DNA of 46,510 nt from Chara braunii (Eukaryota > Streptophyta > Charophyceae > Charales > Characeae): the NCBI GenBank assembly GCA_003427395.1, contig BFEA01000088.1, positions 822,103-868,612 of the forward strand, written 5' to 3'. The translations under genes were made by a program, and so were the position numbers. Shown here piece by piece: positions 1-10,581 of the stretch; position 1 is the first letter of the stretch, and every line of letters begins with the position of its first letter. The notes below the pieces were generated by a model. It was not told where the DNA came from, made no database searches, and worked only from the letters and a program-made list of their open reading frames with translations.

Positions 1-163
1 TTTTTATAATAATTATTTATATTTGGTACCCACTGAGTTTATCATGATGTAGCATAATAGTTATTTCAAGTTCTATTTCGTTTTATTTTTATAATAATTA
101 TTTATATTTGGTACCCACTGAGTTTATCATGATGTAGCATAATAGTTATTTCAAGTTCTATTT
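1..163. repeat. 85-bp tandem duplication at window edge
   Basis: The segment 1-78 is repeated at 86-163 with a period of 85 bp and no difference that I can see. Near identity implies a recent duplication, or an assembly overlap at a contig edge. No coding content. Confidence 0.9.
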
Positions 164-789
164 ATAGGAAATCACTAGAATTAGGGTTGTTAACTTTTCA
201 TCCACTCCTATCGGTTTGTTTGTTTTTTCCTTGATCTCTTTTATTATTTAAATTAGTCATACGCCACAGACTTTGCCTCAGATGTCACTCTTATTCATAA
301 TACTTTTATAGATTCAAGCTCGACCAAAGGAACTGGACGTAGTGTTAACCACAAACATAACACATATAGACCATTCGTTGTAATAAGAAATTCATCAGGG
401 AGGGTATGTTTAAAAACTTTTTCTTTAGTATTAGAAAGAGCTTTGAATTTCGGTTTAATATTTTTTTATTTATACAGCATGTCATGCCAAAATATAGAGT
501 TCAACTATCTTGTTAGGAAGAAATCAAGAACGTAATATACCCATGCGTCCTTCACCCGTGGTAGTTGTCAGTCATCCGTCAGAATTCGTTCGACCAAAAG
601 TATCCAATGGTCATATTTTTTTGCAAAAATAACTTTGATTACCCATTTTGCCCATATTGTTCGGTTTTGGTTTTAGAATTCGAAAATTTCAAGTTCACCT
701 TCCTGCCTCCGGTAACAAGTTTTATCTCATACTACCTTAGATATAAAAACACAATAAACCTTACCAAACGGCTTCCAAATGAACTGTGC
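164..789. other. AT-rich intergenic DNA, no gene recognised
   Basis: I see no conserved protein motif, RNA gene or repeat boundary here. The one open frame (565-798, plus) has no recognisable domain and its composition matches the surrounding noncoding DNA. Confidence 0.5.
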
Positions 790-1304
790 AAAACATGAAA
801 ATTTCCTATTATGAAATAATTGTTTCATAATTAAATTAAAATTTTTCTATTTCATCTAAAAAATCTAATATTCCACTTTGTTTTTTTTGTCTTATTTGAA
901 AATTTTCCTTCTAATCATAGGTTCTCAGTTATTGTTTGAAGTGCATGTTTAACTTAGAGATGGAATGAAAGTATGGATGATTTTATTAATTATTCTAATT
1001 AAATTTTTATTTTATATAAGTATTTATAATCATAAATATGTTAATCCAATCTGAATTAGTAGATATTTGTTGCAGTAAAATAAAACTTTAACTGAAACAT
1101 TTCATAAACTCGTTCAAACGTTCATTCCATATTCAACAAATATATATAGTTGGAAAGAAAAATTTATTTTTAAAAAGAAACTTATCAAATAAAACTTAAA
1201 ATTTTAGAATTTGACAAACACTTGAATGATAATTTTTTAAATATGCAGTTTTTTTAAAAATATTTTTTTTAATCTTTCATTTCTTTTGATTTTTTTTTTA
1301 TTGC
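790..1304 (+). mobile_element. CAAC-MITE copy 1, old and diverged
   Basis: This AT-rich block follows the same order of landmarks as the six other MITE copies in the window. These are a block around GAGATGGAATGAAAG, a block ending TTAATCCAATC, ATATTTGTTG, AACATTTCATAAACTCGT and TTCATTCCAT. The ends resemble the family inverted repeats but carry many substitutions, so exact boundaries and a target duplication cannot be given. It is clearly older than the copies at 38799 and 39669. Confidence 0.65.
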
Positions 1305-1514
1305 AGGAACTTTATTGATTACCTTTATGGGTTATTTTCTAAGCATCCTAACTTTGTCGATGAACTACAATAAGATAAAATGATAATGTTCAAATACTGA
1401 GAGATTCCTTAAATATTTTTTTGCTACAGGAGGTCCCCTTAGAACTTTACATACATGCTTTGCACAATGTGGACTCCAAAGTATTTTTCGAACGCCTCTT
1501 CTGATACCTTCTTT

Positions 1515-1631
1515 AGGCTTCCTTCCCATTTCTATATATATATTGTATTGGACCAATAAAAAAAAACTATATTAGGCTCCTTATCCGTTTCTATAGATAT
1601 ATTGTATTGAACCAATAGAAAATAAACTAAT
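1515..1631. repeat. Imperfect 59-bp tandem duplication
   Basis: The unit from 1515 recurs from 1574 with a 59-bp period. Both copies share AGGCT, a TTTCTATA tract, ATATTGTATTG and ACCAATA, with several substitutions between them. Confidence 0.65.
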
Positions 1632-2407
1632 TTCTTCACGGTTTATAGCTACCTCGTAAAAATTTGAGTTTTCCGTGACAACAGTCTTTTAATGTTATCG
1701 ACAAGGATTGAATGTTAACTTAGATGACAAGGAGGTTATATGTTGACACCTTAACTCTACAATTTTTGTGTTAGACCTTGAGAACAACAATCCGAGGGTA
1801 AGACCTCACATTGAATATCCAAACTTTTAACTACATCACAAAAATAAGTGGGGCAAGAAAATAACCTTGCCTCAAGGAATGAATGAGGGGGAAAAAAATA
1901 AAATTTTCAACTTCACTGCTAATCATGGCCGAGAATCTCGAGATACTATACAAGCCAATGACCTTCGACAGAAAGTAGTACCGAAACCCAACTGTTTGAA
2001 GGTGATGACAACGTAGGCCAAATTCGTTATATTATAAACTTTATTTAAATCAATAAATAGAACAACAAAATCTTTATTACCTTGTTAACTCAATTCGAAA
2101 GACTCCAACGTTGTGAGAATATTGTCAAAAAATTATCTTCCTTGCACAAATATTCTCTGGTATGTACCTATCAATCAGGGACGATAAATAATTCATCTCC
2201 TTACTAGTGTCGTTGCTAATATCTTATAAGACACATCAAACTACCACTACCCTCGTTGTTCTTAATTCAGGGGGATCGATAACATATTTTATGAGGGCTA
2301 ATGATAGCACAACGTGGAGAACTTACAAAGTTGTAAAAATAAAAATACATCGAATTGCCACCGCAATTCATATCATGGTTGAAACAATTTTTAAAATTTT
2401 TTCATGA
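1632..2407. other. Intergenic, nothing recognised
   Basis: No gene, RNA or transposon boundary could be recognised. The short open frame at 2207-2407 has no family features. Confidence 0.45.
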
Positions 2408-2760
2408 AACGATTACCATAAAATCTACAGACCTTACAATTTTCATATTTTTCGATGTATTGTTTTGAGCGTGAAAAAACGCTAAAGTTGGGTTACTTTT
2501 TTCTGTTGGTCGGCACGTGGTAGAGCGATAAAAGTAAAACCTGAGACAAATCAGTGGATAAAGTACTAAAATATTTTTTTTAATTTTTAAAAGAGTTTTC
2601 GTTGAAAATTACGATAAAATCTACAGACTCTCAAATTTTTATAGTTTTTAAGTAACTTTCCTGAGCATAAAAAATACCGTAAGTTGGGGCATTTTTTTCG
2701 ATGGCCCACACGTGGTAGAATGATAAAAATGAAAAATAAAACGAATCGACGCGACATTCA
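2408..2760. repeat. Two diverged direct copies of a ~150-bp repeat
   Basis: Copies begin near 2408 and 2603. Shared landmarks in order are AAAATCTACAGAC, a weaker A/T block, GAGC(G/A)T(G/A)AAAAA, AAGTTGGG, and CACGTGGTAGA followed by GATAAAA. A more distant third copy lies at 15595-15770. CACGTG is palindromic and is best conserved between these two copies. I do not recognise the family. Confidence 0.6.
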
Positions 2761-2929
2761 TTTCACAATTTATTTTTTTCTCCTCTCATTCTTCTGTTTT
2801 TTTATTTTTATAGAAGAATACAATTTAATGTATAAAATTTTAAATTTTTATATTTTTTGTTAATTTTTATAATGTGAAAAATCATCAAAGTTTGCGTTTG
2901 AAAATTGTGGGGCTGGACCCATTTGCACA

Positions 2930-3600
2930 TGCCGGTCACCGGCCTTAGTAGATCCCGGTCTGTATGGCAAGAAAAACCGAATTTTGGACATCGGGGGTAG
3001 TGGTTGCTTAAGTACCGAGATTGGGTGTGAGATCTTGCTATATCTATTTTATTACCTGTTTTGCACAAAACTGAGATGGTGTTCAAAGTGTAAAACACTT
3101 GTGAACTAATAAGACTACCAGTAGGATTTCGTTGTACGTAGATAGTAGGAGGCAACACTGCCTAGTGCTACACGTATAATTTAATACGGAGATAATTTAT
3201 ACGAGGTGTTTTCCCTCGTCATTGTTGAACCTGCCGTTTTCAGTTCCTTGTTATCGATTGGAGCTTCCTTTTTGTATCTCTTTGCCTCGCTGATTCTAAC
3301 TTGGCCCAATGTGACAAATCTTAAGCTAAGTTTAAACTTTGATCTTCTAACTGTTTTCTGGATGTCATAATGTCTTTGAAGTAGGTCACTAAGTACACAC
3401 ATGACTGTTATTCTGCAAGTCTGACTACCATAAAAAACAGTGTCAGATCATTTCAGGCTTTGACAAGCTTATCCTTGTACGAATTTTTGAAAGGACCCTC
3501 TCAACATCCCGTCGTACACTGTGATGTCTTTCTTTTTTAACCATTTTACCAAAATCTCATACTCACGAATATGCAATTCATCCCATTCCGATAGCAACTT
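2930..3600 (-). pseudogene. LINE relic: linker and start of reverse transcriptase
   Basis: Read on the minus strand downward from 3600, the conceptual translation gives KLLSEWDELHIREYE and later DITVYDG. These align with MSEWDDHQQRKSEVW and GVTVYDR in the better-preserved LINE at 38328-38801. Further on, ISVLCKTGNKIDIA aligns with ISLLFKKGDQSDIR in the RT finger region, followed by RYLSN in both. The frame is broken by stops and indels, and a stretch around the WRPIS motif appears deleted. The sequence stops at a MITE at 3601 and resumes at 9186. This is probably the same LINE whose ORF1 lies at 12672-13420. Confidence 0.65.
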
Positions 3601-3951
3601 CAACGAAAATATTTCTCAGAATTAAATAATCATTCTAGAGTAAAATTACAATCTAAATTTTAAATTTTCATTCCATCCTAAAAAATGTCATTCCACTTTT
3701 AAAATTTTTCATCTTACTTGCAAACTTTCATTCCAATAATAGGGTATCTCTTCTTATTTGGAGTGCATGCTAGAGATGGAATGAAAGTTTGGTTGAGTTC
3801 ATGAAATATTTTAATTGGACTGTAATTCTAAGTAAGGATTTTCAGTCATAAATAGGTTAATCCAATTTAAATTAGACGATATTTGTTGTAGTGGAATGAA
3901 AATTTAATTGAAACATTTCATAAACTCGTCCAGACTTCCATTCCATCTTGA
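3601..3951 (+). mobile_element. CAAC-MITE copy 2, left part (split by PLE1)
   Basis: It starts CAACGAAAATATTTC at 3601 after the dinucleotide TT. It follows the family consensus for about 350 bp up to TTCCATCTTGA and then stops abruptly where the Penelope-like element begins. The remaining 171 bp are at 9015-9185, followed again by TT, so the full MITE is 522 bp with a TT target duplication. Removing it and one TT restores an in-frame LINE junction (KDKA|KLLSEW on the minus strand). Confidence 0.85.
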
Positions 3952-4380
3952 TGGGAAAAATTCTTCCCGAAGGATAACGAAGGTTCAAGGCTAGGGGTTC
4001 TCGCAGTTAGGGGTTAGAGGGGACGGTATAGGCAGGGGGCCCTTGAACACCCTTGCTTTTCTTTCTCGTCGGTTTCAATCCTTCCCTCCTCTCCGGCTTC
4101 TGGTTTTCATTTTTTTTTGTCCTCTGCTTTTGCTCCTTTTCTGTCAGAAGTCTGGAACCTTCGGGTACTTGGTGAATGGCAAAGGCTTGGTGGAGACGGC
4201 CCATGAGGGTTGGGTCTACGAATTATCTAGGAGCTTCGGAACTCTGTAGTTGGAACGTCCTTTGGTCTAGTTGTCTTCGGTCCTCGACTTTCTCTACTTT
4301 CTGTCAATGTCTTAAATGGGCTGATGACGTCGTTGTTAGTCACTCTTCGTGACCAAAAGACCCCTGAGGAGTTCCGGTAC
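3952..4380 (+). other. PLE1 leader before the 5' pseudo-LTR
   Basis: This 429-bp segment lies inside the PLE1 insertion but outside its direct repeats. In Penelope-like elements such a stretch can be the 3' end of a preceding tandem unit. I could not match it to the ORF2 C-terminus, because PLE1 lacks that part here. It contains a pyrimidine-rich block (4058-4140) and no supported gene. Confidence 0.45.
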
Positions 4381-4573
4381 GGCGACCGGACAAAACATGT
4401 CGGGTCAATCCGCCGTTTGCTTGTCATGGATATCGACGATATGAGCGCGATGCTCACTTTCGAGACAAGCTGGTTAGGTTGTGCTTATTCTTTCTAATTT
4501 TAATACCTACCAAGTCACGTTCGGGACGACTATGTTGCGTCATCTTGTTTCTTTCTCTGTCATCTCCTCCCTC

Positions 4574-4660
<87 letters not shown>

Positions 4661-4661
4661 N

Positions 4662-4706
<45 letters not shown>

Positions 4707-4900
4707 CTCGCTCTCTCTCTCTCTCCCACTTTTTCTTCCTCTGTGTCTTTGGTCCTTGGTCCTTGTTGTCTGTATTTCTTTGCACCGGTCGCGAATGAAT
4801 GTAATGTCTATGGGTCTTGTCATGATTGAGTAAGTTAGGCCCCTGTGGGCCGCCTCTTGTATGAAATCGGTATCGCTATCGATAGTCGGTTGATATCCAT
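4381..4900 (+). repeat. PLE1 5' pseudo-LTR
   Basis: About 520 bp repeated directly at 8560-9009. The two share GGCGACCG, AACATGTCGGGTCAATCCG, the block ending ACTTTCGAGACAAG, a CT microsatellite, and the final TCGATAGTCGGTTGATATCCAT. The length difference is mostly in the CT tract. A single N at 4661 sits within that tract. Confidence 0.85.
4570..4726. repeat. (CT)n microsatellite with assembly N
   Basis: Nearly pure CT dinucleotides, interrupted by one N at 4661 and a few CG and TT steps. It is part of the PLE1 pseudo-LTR; the shorter equivalent lies at 8754-8832. True length is uncertain because of the N. Confidence 0.95.
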
Positions 4901-5020
4901 TATTTCAACGTGTGAACCATCGTAGCAATTATACTACGAGAGAATGACACGATTGTCTCCTATCGATTGTCACCTATCGATTGATTGATTGTCGATTTCG
5001 TCTCGAGGTTTAGGGTCTAG

Positions 5021-6601
5021 TTGTCGGTCCCTCTCGTTGCTTTCAGTTCACTGTGCATTATGGAGGGTCTACAACCCAACAGGGGATGTTTCCAGTGCGG
5101 AGCGCTTAACCACTGGGCTCGAGATTGTCCGCAGAGAGTAGGGGGTTACCGACCGCCTGCCACCGGTGCGAATGCCATTCCCACCGGACCACCGTTGTTG
5201 GCTCTACCGACAACTGGGAGTTCGACTCAGCCCGCTGTGTCTGCACGTGCTAATCAGACAACTACAGGCACTACAGTGGTTAATTATCAACCACAAGCAA
5301 GGCAAGGATGGTGGAAGACTAACCAGGAACGTTTGGACGTGGTGTATAATCAATATGTAGAAGACAGGAAGATGGAAGCAAAAAGAAGAGAGGAGGAGGA
5401 TAAGGCGAAGAGATTGAAAGAGGACGAGGATAGGAAGCAACAGTGGAAGAAGGAGCGTGAGGAGTTTGAGCAAGAGTTGGGGATAAGAATAGACAAGAGA
5501 TTGGACCTTATCTGTCAGACGAAGGGCAAACAGGTAGAGATAGCTAGCAGCAGTGGGAAGGATGATGAGCTCTCACGTCTGTGGTTGGAAAACGAGGAGT
5601 TGCGAAGGAAGGTCAATATGGGCAATCACCAGCAAGCAGAGGATGCGATTTCGCGTCTTTAGTATGAACTTTCGGAGGTACGGAAGCGGATCTCCGACAG
5701 AAGAAGTGAAGGCGATGAAATTTTCGCGTTAAGAAAGGAAATTGAAGAACTGAGGGGGTCGGCCCTCGTTAAATCTAACTTTGAGCAAGAGGTGGCTGGT
5801 ATGAGGAAGGAGATTGATCTGTTGAGGAAGCGGAATGTTGACTTCATGGATGAGGCTCGGCTTTGGAAGAATGAGGCCCTCCGTCCAGGCAACAAGAGAG
5901 GGAGCGATGTCGTTAATACCCCAGATTGCTCCAATCGAGGTACACCGAGACCACGTTGGACTTATAATATTAGGGAGGCGGATAAGTGGAAGGAGGAGTA
6001 TCGAAAATTGCAGGGCTTGCATGAGGTGTCTAACGTGGAAGCAGAGGTGCTGAAGAAGAAGCGGGCCGAAGCTCTGACGCAAGCCGACAATCTGAGGAGA
6101 AAGAAAAAGGAAGCTGAGAAGGAGGTCTTACGACTACAAGAGCAATTGAGTAAATTGACTGCGGATGTTGGAGATAAGGAGAAGATGGATGGAGGTAAAA
6201 ACTTGAAGGAACGACTCGAGGCAGTTGCCTTGAGGTCGGGCAGGAAGAACATGTAGGTCACACCAGGGAGGCAGGCCGGTTGGCAGACGGAGGAGGCAGA
6301 GTCTCCTCAACCTGTTAATAACCGAGCTGCCTTCGTCGAAGAACAGATACGACAACTTCGCATGTTGAAGAAATCGGGATTGGAACCGTTATGTAAGGAA
6401 GCAGGTATTAAGTTGGGTAGGATGGAGCCAGCTATCCTTGAACGGGCCAAACATCGAGCGAAGTTGGCTTTCCCGGAAGACAGGGGAAAAGAGAAGCAGA
6501 AGGAGTCGACGAGTTGCTCGGTTCATATTATCAAGGATGACGAAACACAGAAGGATGTTGGGACATCGGAGGAAGGGGACGAGCAGAGTGTTGAGCTTTG
6601 A
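5021..6601 (+). pseudogene. PLE1 ORF1: CCHC zinc knuckle and coiled-coil protein
   Basis: One reading frame of 526 sense codons, interrupted only by TAG at 5660-5662 and 6254-6256. The first ATG is at 5021; a second at 5060 (MEGLQPNRG) may be the real start. Near residues 23-36 is CFQCGALNHWARDC, a CX2CX4HX4C knuckle of the nucleic-acid-binding gag type. A Pro/Thr-rich spacer follows, then long charged heptad-like stretches (about residues 110-215 and 220-410) predicted as coiled coils. The C-terminus has LCKEAGIKLGRMEPAILERA, resembling a SAP-like helix pair and similar to a segment of PLE2 ORF1. By analogy it would coat element RNA. The TAGs are one C-to-T step from CAG. Confidence 0.75.
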
Positions 6602-6641
6602 GGGTGTTCCCCGGACGTGACACGATTGTGGTCGCTGGCTA

Positions 6642-8510
6642 ATGACTGTCGTGATAAACGGTGTCGGAAGGATGATATCTCTTCTGGTGGTCTATCCTCT
6701 TTTAGGGTCGGTAACTCTTAAGGTAACCTCCTCGGTATCTACGTTCTCCTCTATCCACTCTAGTCCCTCCTCCCTTTCTCATGAAGTCCCCGGTTTTATT
6801 GCTCCTCCTCCCCGTCCTTCCTCCCTGCCTCTCTTTCCTCTCTCTCATTTTCCTTCCTCTTCTTCTTCCTCTTCCTCTTTCTCTTCGACTTTCTTTCTTC
6901 GAGATAAAGAGTTTAATGCATTTTTTAGGCTGTTGGTGATACAGCTGATCCTGAAAGGACAAATTCCTTGGGCGGATAAACTGAAGGGGTACCTGTTGAA
7001 ATTGTTGGATGACGGGTTTGACTTCGAAAGGTGTGAAGGACCTCTGGTGTACGTGCTTCTTTCTCCATTGGCAAGGCATATGTATGTAGGGTCGACTTCT
7101 AGATCTCTGCCGGTTAGATGGAATGAGCATGTGTACCGTTCTGTTAATCTTCAAGTAATTGAGAGTGGATGACGGAACCATCGCCTGTATGCTTGGATGA
7201 GACACTGTCGGGTGGGGCAGTACGTGGCTATTTCTGTGTGTAGATGTGAGGAGGCATATCTCTTGCGGCTTGAGAAGTACGTGATTGGATGGATGAATCA
7301 GCACTTGAATAGTAGGGACAAGGTGAGGCGGAGTAATAGGCGTAGGGCGGGGAAGCGTGAAAGGAATCGTAAGATCAGGCAGGTTGGGGTAACAGGAGCC
7401 AAGAAAACGTTCTATACGCATTTACCGTTCCACTCCACGACTGGTATGGTCTCCTCTTGCTTATCATCTATTCTCGAGGCGTGTATTGCTGATAAAGTCT
7501 CTTCAGTGGGTGTAGCCTGTATAAGGGGGGGGCGATGGGCTGAGAACTGGAAGGTCATCAAGAGGAAATTTGGTTCTTCGCTGGTGGAGTATGGGGGTAG
7601 CATGCACTTGTTAAGAAAGGCGAAAGGGTTGTTCAGGGCGGGTAACTATCTGTTCGTCCGTGCTATCGTTCCCTTTCTGTCCCGAGCACTAATTCTGAAG
7701 CCGACGTTAGCAAACTTCCTGTCTGAACCACGATCTCGAAAAGAACTGATGGAATGGAATTTGCCTATGATGATTTCAACCTTCTTGGCCATTCGCTCCT
7801 TTTCTGAGAAACGATCCAGATATCAACTTCGGGTTATTATGTGAGGTGCGGTAAGAAGGAAATTTGGTTTGAACATTAGAAGACGTTTGGTTGTCCGTGT
7901 TACCTATGACGAACGATTGAGCAAACCATGGATTAGACGGTTTTGTGCTGATTGGGTGATGCAGGCAGAAGTAGAAGAGGAATGGAAGAAAATGACGGTG
8001 AGGAGGATGAGGGTGGTATGGTTGAAGAACAAAAGTGTGGGTGATGTGCTCTTCAACTTCAGAAGTGTCGCCTGCGAGCGAGAGTCTAACTGCTCTTGTC
8101 TGGCCTTCCGGAAGGAGTTCCCTCGCATGGATGACCATGTCTGTTTTCGCCTTAATGAGACGGATCTGGTTCCTGCATGTCTACGGAATAATAGGAATGT
8201 TATCCGACCAACTAGCGTAGACATTGTTGGAAGACTTTTGAGGCAAATTGAGGCCTCGTTTGACACTATTAATTTTCGAGTTCTGGAAATCCGTCGCAAA
8301 GGTATGCGAGGGTGTTTGGATATGACGAAGGGAAACGATCGGGGGTTCTGTAGTGAGGAAGAGGTAAGATTTTGGAAGGCGAAGCTTGACGGCTTGGTTC
8401 TGGTTCCTGTTGACCATAACCCAGGTGATACGCTGGTCTGCTGTACGGTCAAATATCGGGTTGGGATGGACAAACTGTTCTTGACGAATCCTGGGTTCGG
8501 TATTTTTTAG
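6642..8510 (+). pseudogene. PLE1 ORF2: GIY-YIG endonuclease plus RT N-terminal region, RT core missing
   Basis: One frame of about 620 codons with TGA at 7170-7172 and 7842-7844, both one transition from TGG. The first ~90 residues are Ser/Pro-rich. From 7041 the GIY-YIG domain reads VYVLL (Tyr at residue 137), then YVG at 148-150 and VRWNEH, with the catalytic Arg at 159. EEAYLLRLEKYVIGWMN supplies the late Glu-containing helix, and a basic linker follows. The rest matches the RT N-terminal extension of PLE2 (RRKFGLNIRRRLVVRVTYD versus RRKFRSNIRKKVCVSVTYD). It ends at PVDHNPGDTLVC, which corresponds to the DKG-type motif of Penelope RTs. Motifs A-C and the YxDD-type box are absent. Confidence 0.75.
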
Positions 8511-8556
8511 AATGACGAAGTTGAGGTGTTGAGAATGACGAAGTTGAGGTGTTGAG
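8511..8556. repeat. 23-bp perfect tandem duplication at the ORF2/pseudo-LTR junction
   Basis: AATGACGAAGTTGAGGTGTT plus GAG occurs twice (8511-8533 and 8534-8556). It starts directly after the ORF2 stop and precedes the 3' pseudo-LTR. It marks the place where the RT-coding part of the element is missing. Confidence 0.9.
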
Positions 8557-8559
8557 AAT

Positions 8560-8771
8560 GGCGACCGTACGAAACATGTCGGGTCAATCCGCCGTTTGCT
8601 TGTCATGGATATCGACGATATGAGCGCGATGCTCACTTTCGAGACAAGTAGGTTAGGCTGTGCTTATTCTTTCTAATTTTAATACCTACCAAGTCACGTT
8701 CGGGACGACTATGTTGCGTCATCTTGTTTCTTTCTCTGTCATCTCCTCCCTCCTCTCTCTCTCTCTCTTTT

Positions 8772-8835
<64 letters not shown>

Positions 8836-9009
8836 CACTTTTTCTTCCTCTGTGTCTTTGGTACGTGGTCCTTCTTGTCTGTCTTTCTCTGCACCGGTCG
8901 TGAATGAATGTAATGTTTATGGGTCTTGTCATGATTGAGTAAGTTAGGCCCCTGTGGGCCGCCTCTTGTATGAAATCGGTATCGCTATCGATAGTCGGTT
9001 GATATCCAT
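8560..9009 (+). repeat. PLE1 3' pseudo-LTR
   Basis: Direct repeat of 4381-4900, with a CT tract at 8754-8832 and the shared end GGTTGATATCCAT. Its final TCCAT merges with the MITE target sequence, so the last five bases may belong either to the element or to the target duplication. The interval 8886-8980 recurs without any difference at 27463-27557, next to a leftover sequencing adapter. Confidence 0.85.
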
Positions 9010-9185
9010 CTTGAACTAATAAATATAGTTGGAAGGGAAAGCTCATATTTAGACGGGAATTTATCAAATAAAACTGGAAATTTTAGAATTGGACGAACAT
9101 TGGAATGATAATTTATAAATAGGAAGGATGTTTTTTTTATGAAATGTTTTTTCAACTTTTATTTCTCGTGGGAATTTTTCTGTTG
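9010..9185 (+). mobile_element. CAAC-MITE copy 2, right part
   Basis: It continues the family consensus from CTTGAACTAATAAATATAG to the terminal GGGAATTTTTCTGTTG, which ends at 9185. Bases 9186-9187 are TT, matching the TT before 3601. Together with 3601-3951 it rebuilds one 522-bp MITE. Confidence 0.85.
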
Positions 9186-9340
9186 TTAGCTTTGTCCTTT
9201 GCGCAGGCTTGTGCTGAAATTGAGTGCAGGTCCATCACTTTTTCACCTTCGACATTTTATCCGTGATACTTTGCTCCAATTAGTTTCTCTTCAGAGATTT
9301 GAGGTAAGTGAGATACGTGTATCCCACTAGTCCTCTTCGT
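9186..9340 (-). pseudogene. LINE relic: segment upstream of the linker
   Basis: On the minus strand this translates with one stop to EKLIGAKYHG, then KVMDLHSISAQACAKDKA, and joins across the MITE to KLLSEWDE at 3600. The LINE at 39320-39420 has EQDIIYRIKYAKRKMLDHPI and continues to MSEWDD. Order, spacing and the frame-restoring MITE junction support common descent. Confidence 0.6.
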
Positions 9341-9569
9341 AAAAAAAATAATTTATAGTTTTCTTTTATTTCCCCCATAAGCTGTTTACCTATTTCGATA
9401 AGTTTGGGTTTTGCAAAGCTTGCGCATTGAACCTAAAGTAGCATGTGTTCCTCCAGTGTGTTTAAAGGTCTGAAAAAGGTTAAGACCCTACTATAATTTG
9501 ATAGTGGTTCCCCCACTACCTTAATTTATAGGAAAATGTCATTCCACCATGGACTAACTAGGTAAACTA

Positions 9570-9636
9570 GGTAGCACCCTGTATGTCTACGCATTCTGGC
9601 GTACACGTATGAACCCAAAATTACGCGTACACGTAC

Positions 9637-9679
<43 letters not shown>

Positions 9680-10581
9680 GAAATACGAATACGAACATTT
9701 TTTGCCCCAGAATCATACCAAAGCTCCGAGCCAAGCTCGATTTTAAAATAAAAAACCATAAAGAAAACTTCAGAATAATATTTTTTTAAAAAAATATTTA
9801 AAAATTATTTTGAATTATTACGATCTTTGTAGTACATCGAACATGTTCAGAGCTTTTCCGAACGTCCGAACATGTTCAGGTGTTCGACCGAATGCCACCC
9901 GAACGTGTTCAATCGAACATATTCAAAAAATAAAAATAAAAATAAAACATTTTTTGGTTTTTGATTTTTGACTCGAGTTTGGTTACCAATTTGAGCATAC
10001 CTTCAAGGCAAAAATTGTTTGTATTATTATTTTACATAACATATATTGTTTTTATATTTTTTTTAGAACTTTTTTTTTTTTTTTTAAACATTTTTATGTT
10101 CGCGTTTGAAGAGTTTCGACTTTCGTTCTCGTTCGGTTTTGAATGTTCGGGTTTGATCACCGAACCCGAACACGATGCTGCACAGATTACGATAATATTA
10201 CATGTTATTTCGTTTTTAATGTTTTACTCCAGTTTGGTTCGGAATTCATGGATGACCCCTGAACAAAAGTTGTTTGTATCGTAATTCTGCATAACTTGTA
10301 TTTATTGTAGAGTCTTATAGTCATTTTTTTTTAATTTTTTTTTTTTTTTTTTTTTTTCTATTTGACTTTTAACTCGAGTTCGGTACATAAGTTTAAGATG
10401 AATCGCCGACAAAGTTTTTTAAAGTATTATTTGGCATAAAATACATTTGTTTGCATAGTTTTCCAATGATTTTTTTTTTAGCGCATTCCCACGTACGCTA
10501 GTACGTATGCACGTACGGGCCGCGTACAAGAATGCGTGTACAAGTGTATATGCAACCCGCGTACATGTATGTCGTGCTACC
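9570..10581. mobile_element. 1.0-kb TIR transposon, non-autonomous
   Basis: The left end GGTAGCACCCTGTATGT and the reverse complement of the right end, GGTAGCACGACATACATGT, form imperfect terminal inverted repeats. Both are followed by CGTAC-rich subterminal arrays. The interior holds four near-palindromes of the GAACATGTTC type (9839-9924), a hairpin at 10145-10172, poly-A/T runs, and three diverged direct repeats (about 9970, 10225 and 10378) containing AAAATTGTTTG and ATAACAT. No transposase frame is visible and no clean target duplication was found. A related internal motif occurs in the element at 17081-18277. Confidence 0.6.

Larger units (their letters stand above)
3952..9009 (+). mobile_element. 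PLE1: Penelope-like retroelement with N-terminal GIY-YIG
   Basis: A 5.05-kb insertion splits MITE copy 2 precisely. The target duplication is at least CTTGA and at most TCCATCTTGA; it is ambiguous because the 5' pseudo-LTR also continues as TCCAT. Order: a 429-bp leader (3952-4380) of unknown content, 5' pseudo-LTR (4381-4900), ORF1 (5021-6601), ORF2 (6642-8510), a 23-bp tandem duplication and 3' pseudo-LTR (8560-9009). Long direct repeats, a GIY-YIG endonuclease and variable target duplications are Penelope-like hallmarks. Placement of the endonuclease at the ORF2 N-terminus matches the permuted clade reported from green algae and protists (Chlamys/Naiad/Hydra, from memory). The RT palm is missing, so this copy is non-autonomous. 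Confidence 0.8.

Noticed and set aside
1365-1556. Small minus-strand protein (63 codons)
   Set aside because: It overlaps an imperfect tandem duplication and has no recognisable motif.
4454-4829. Long Ser-Leu or Arg-Glu open frames on both strands
   Set aside because: They are translations of a CT/GA microsatellite; the same happens at 8633-9067 and 19548-19901.
3952-9009. Classical LTR retrotransposon
   Set aside because: The direct repeats do not start at the element border, there is no protease, integrase or RNase H, and a GIY-YIG domain is present.
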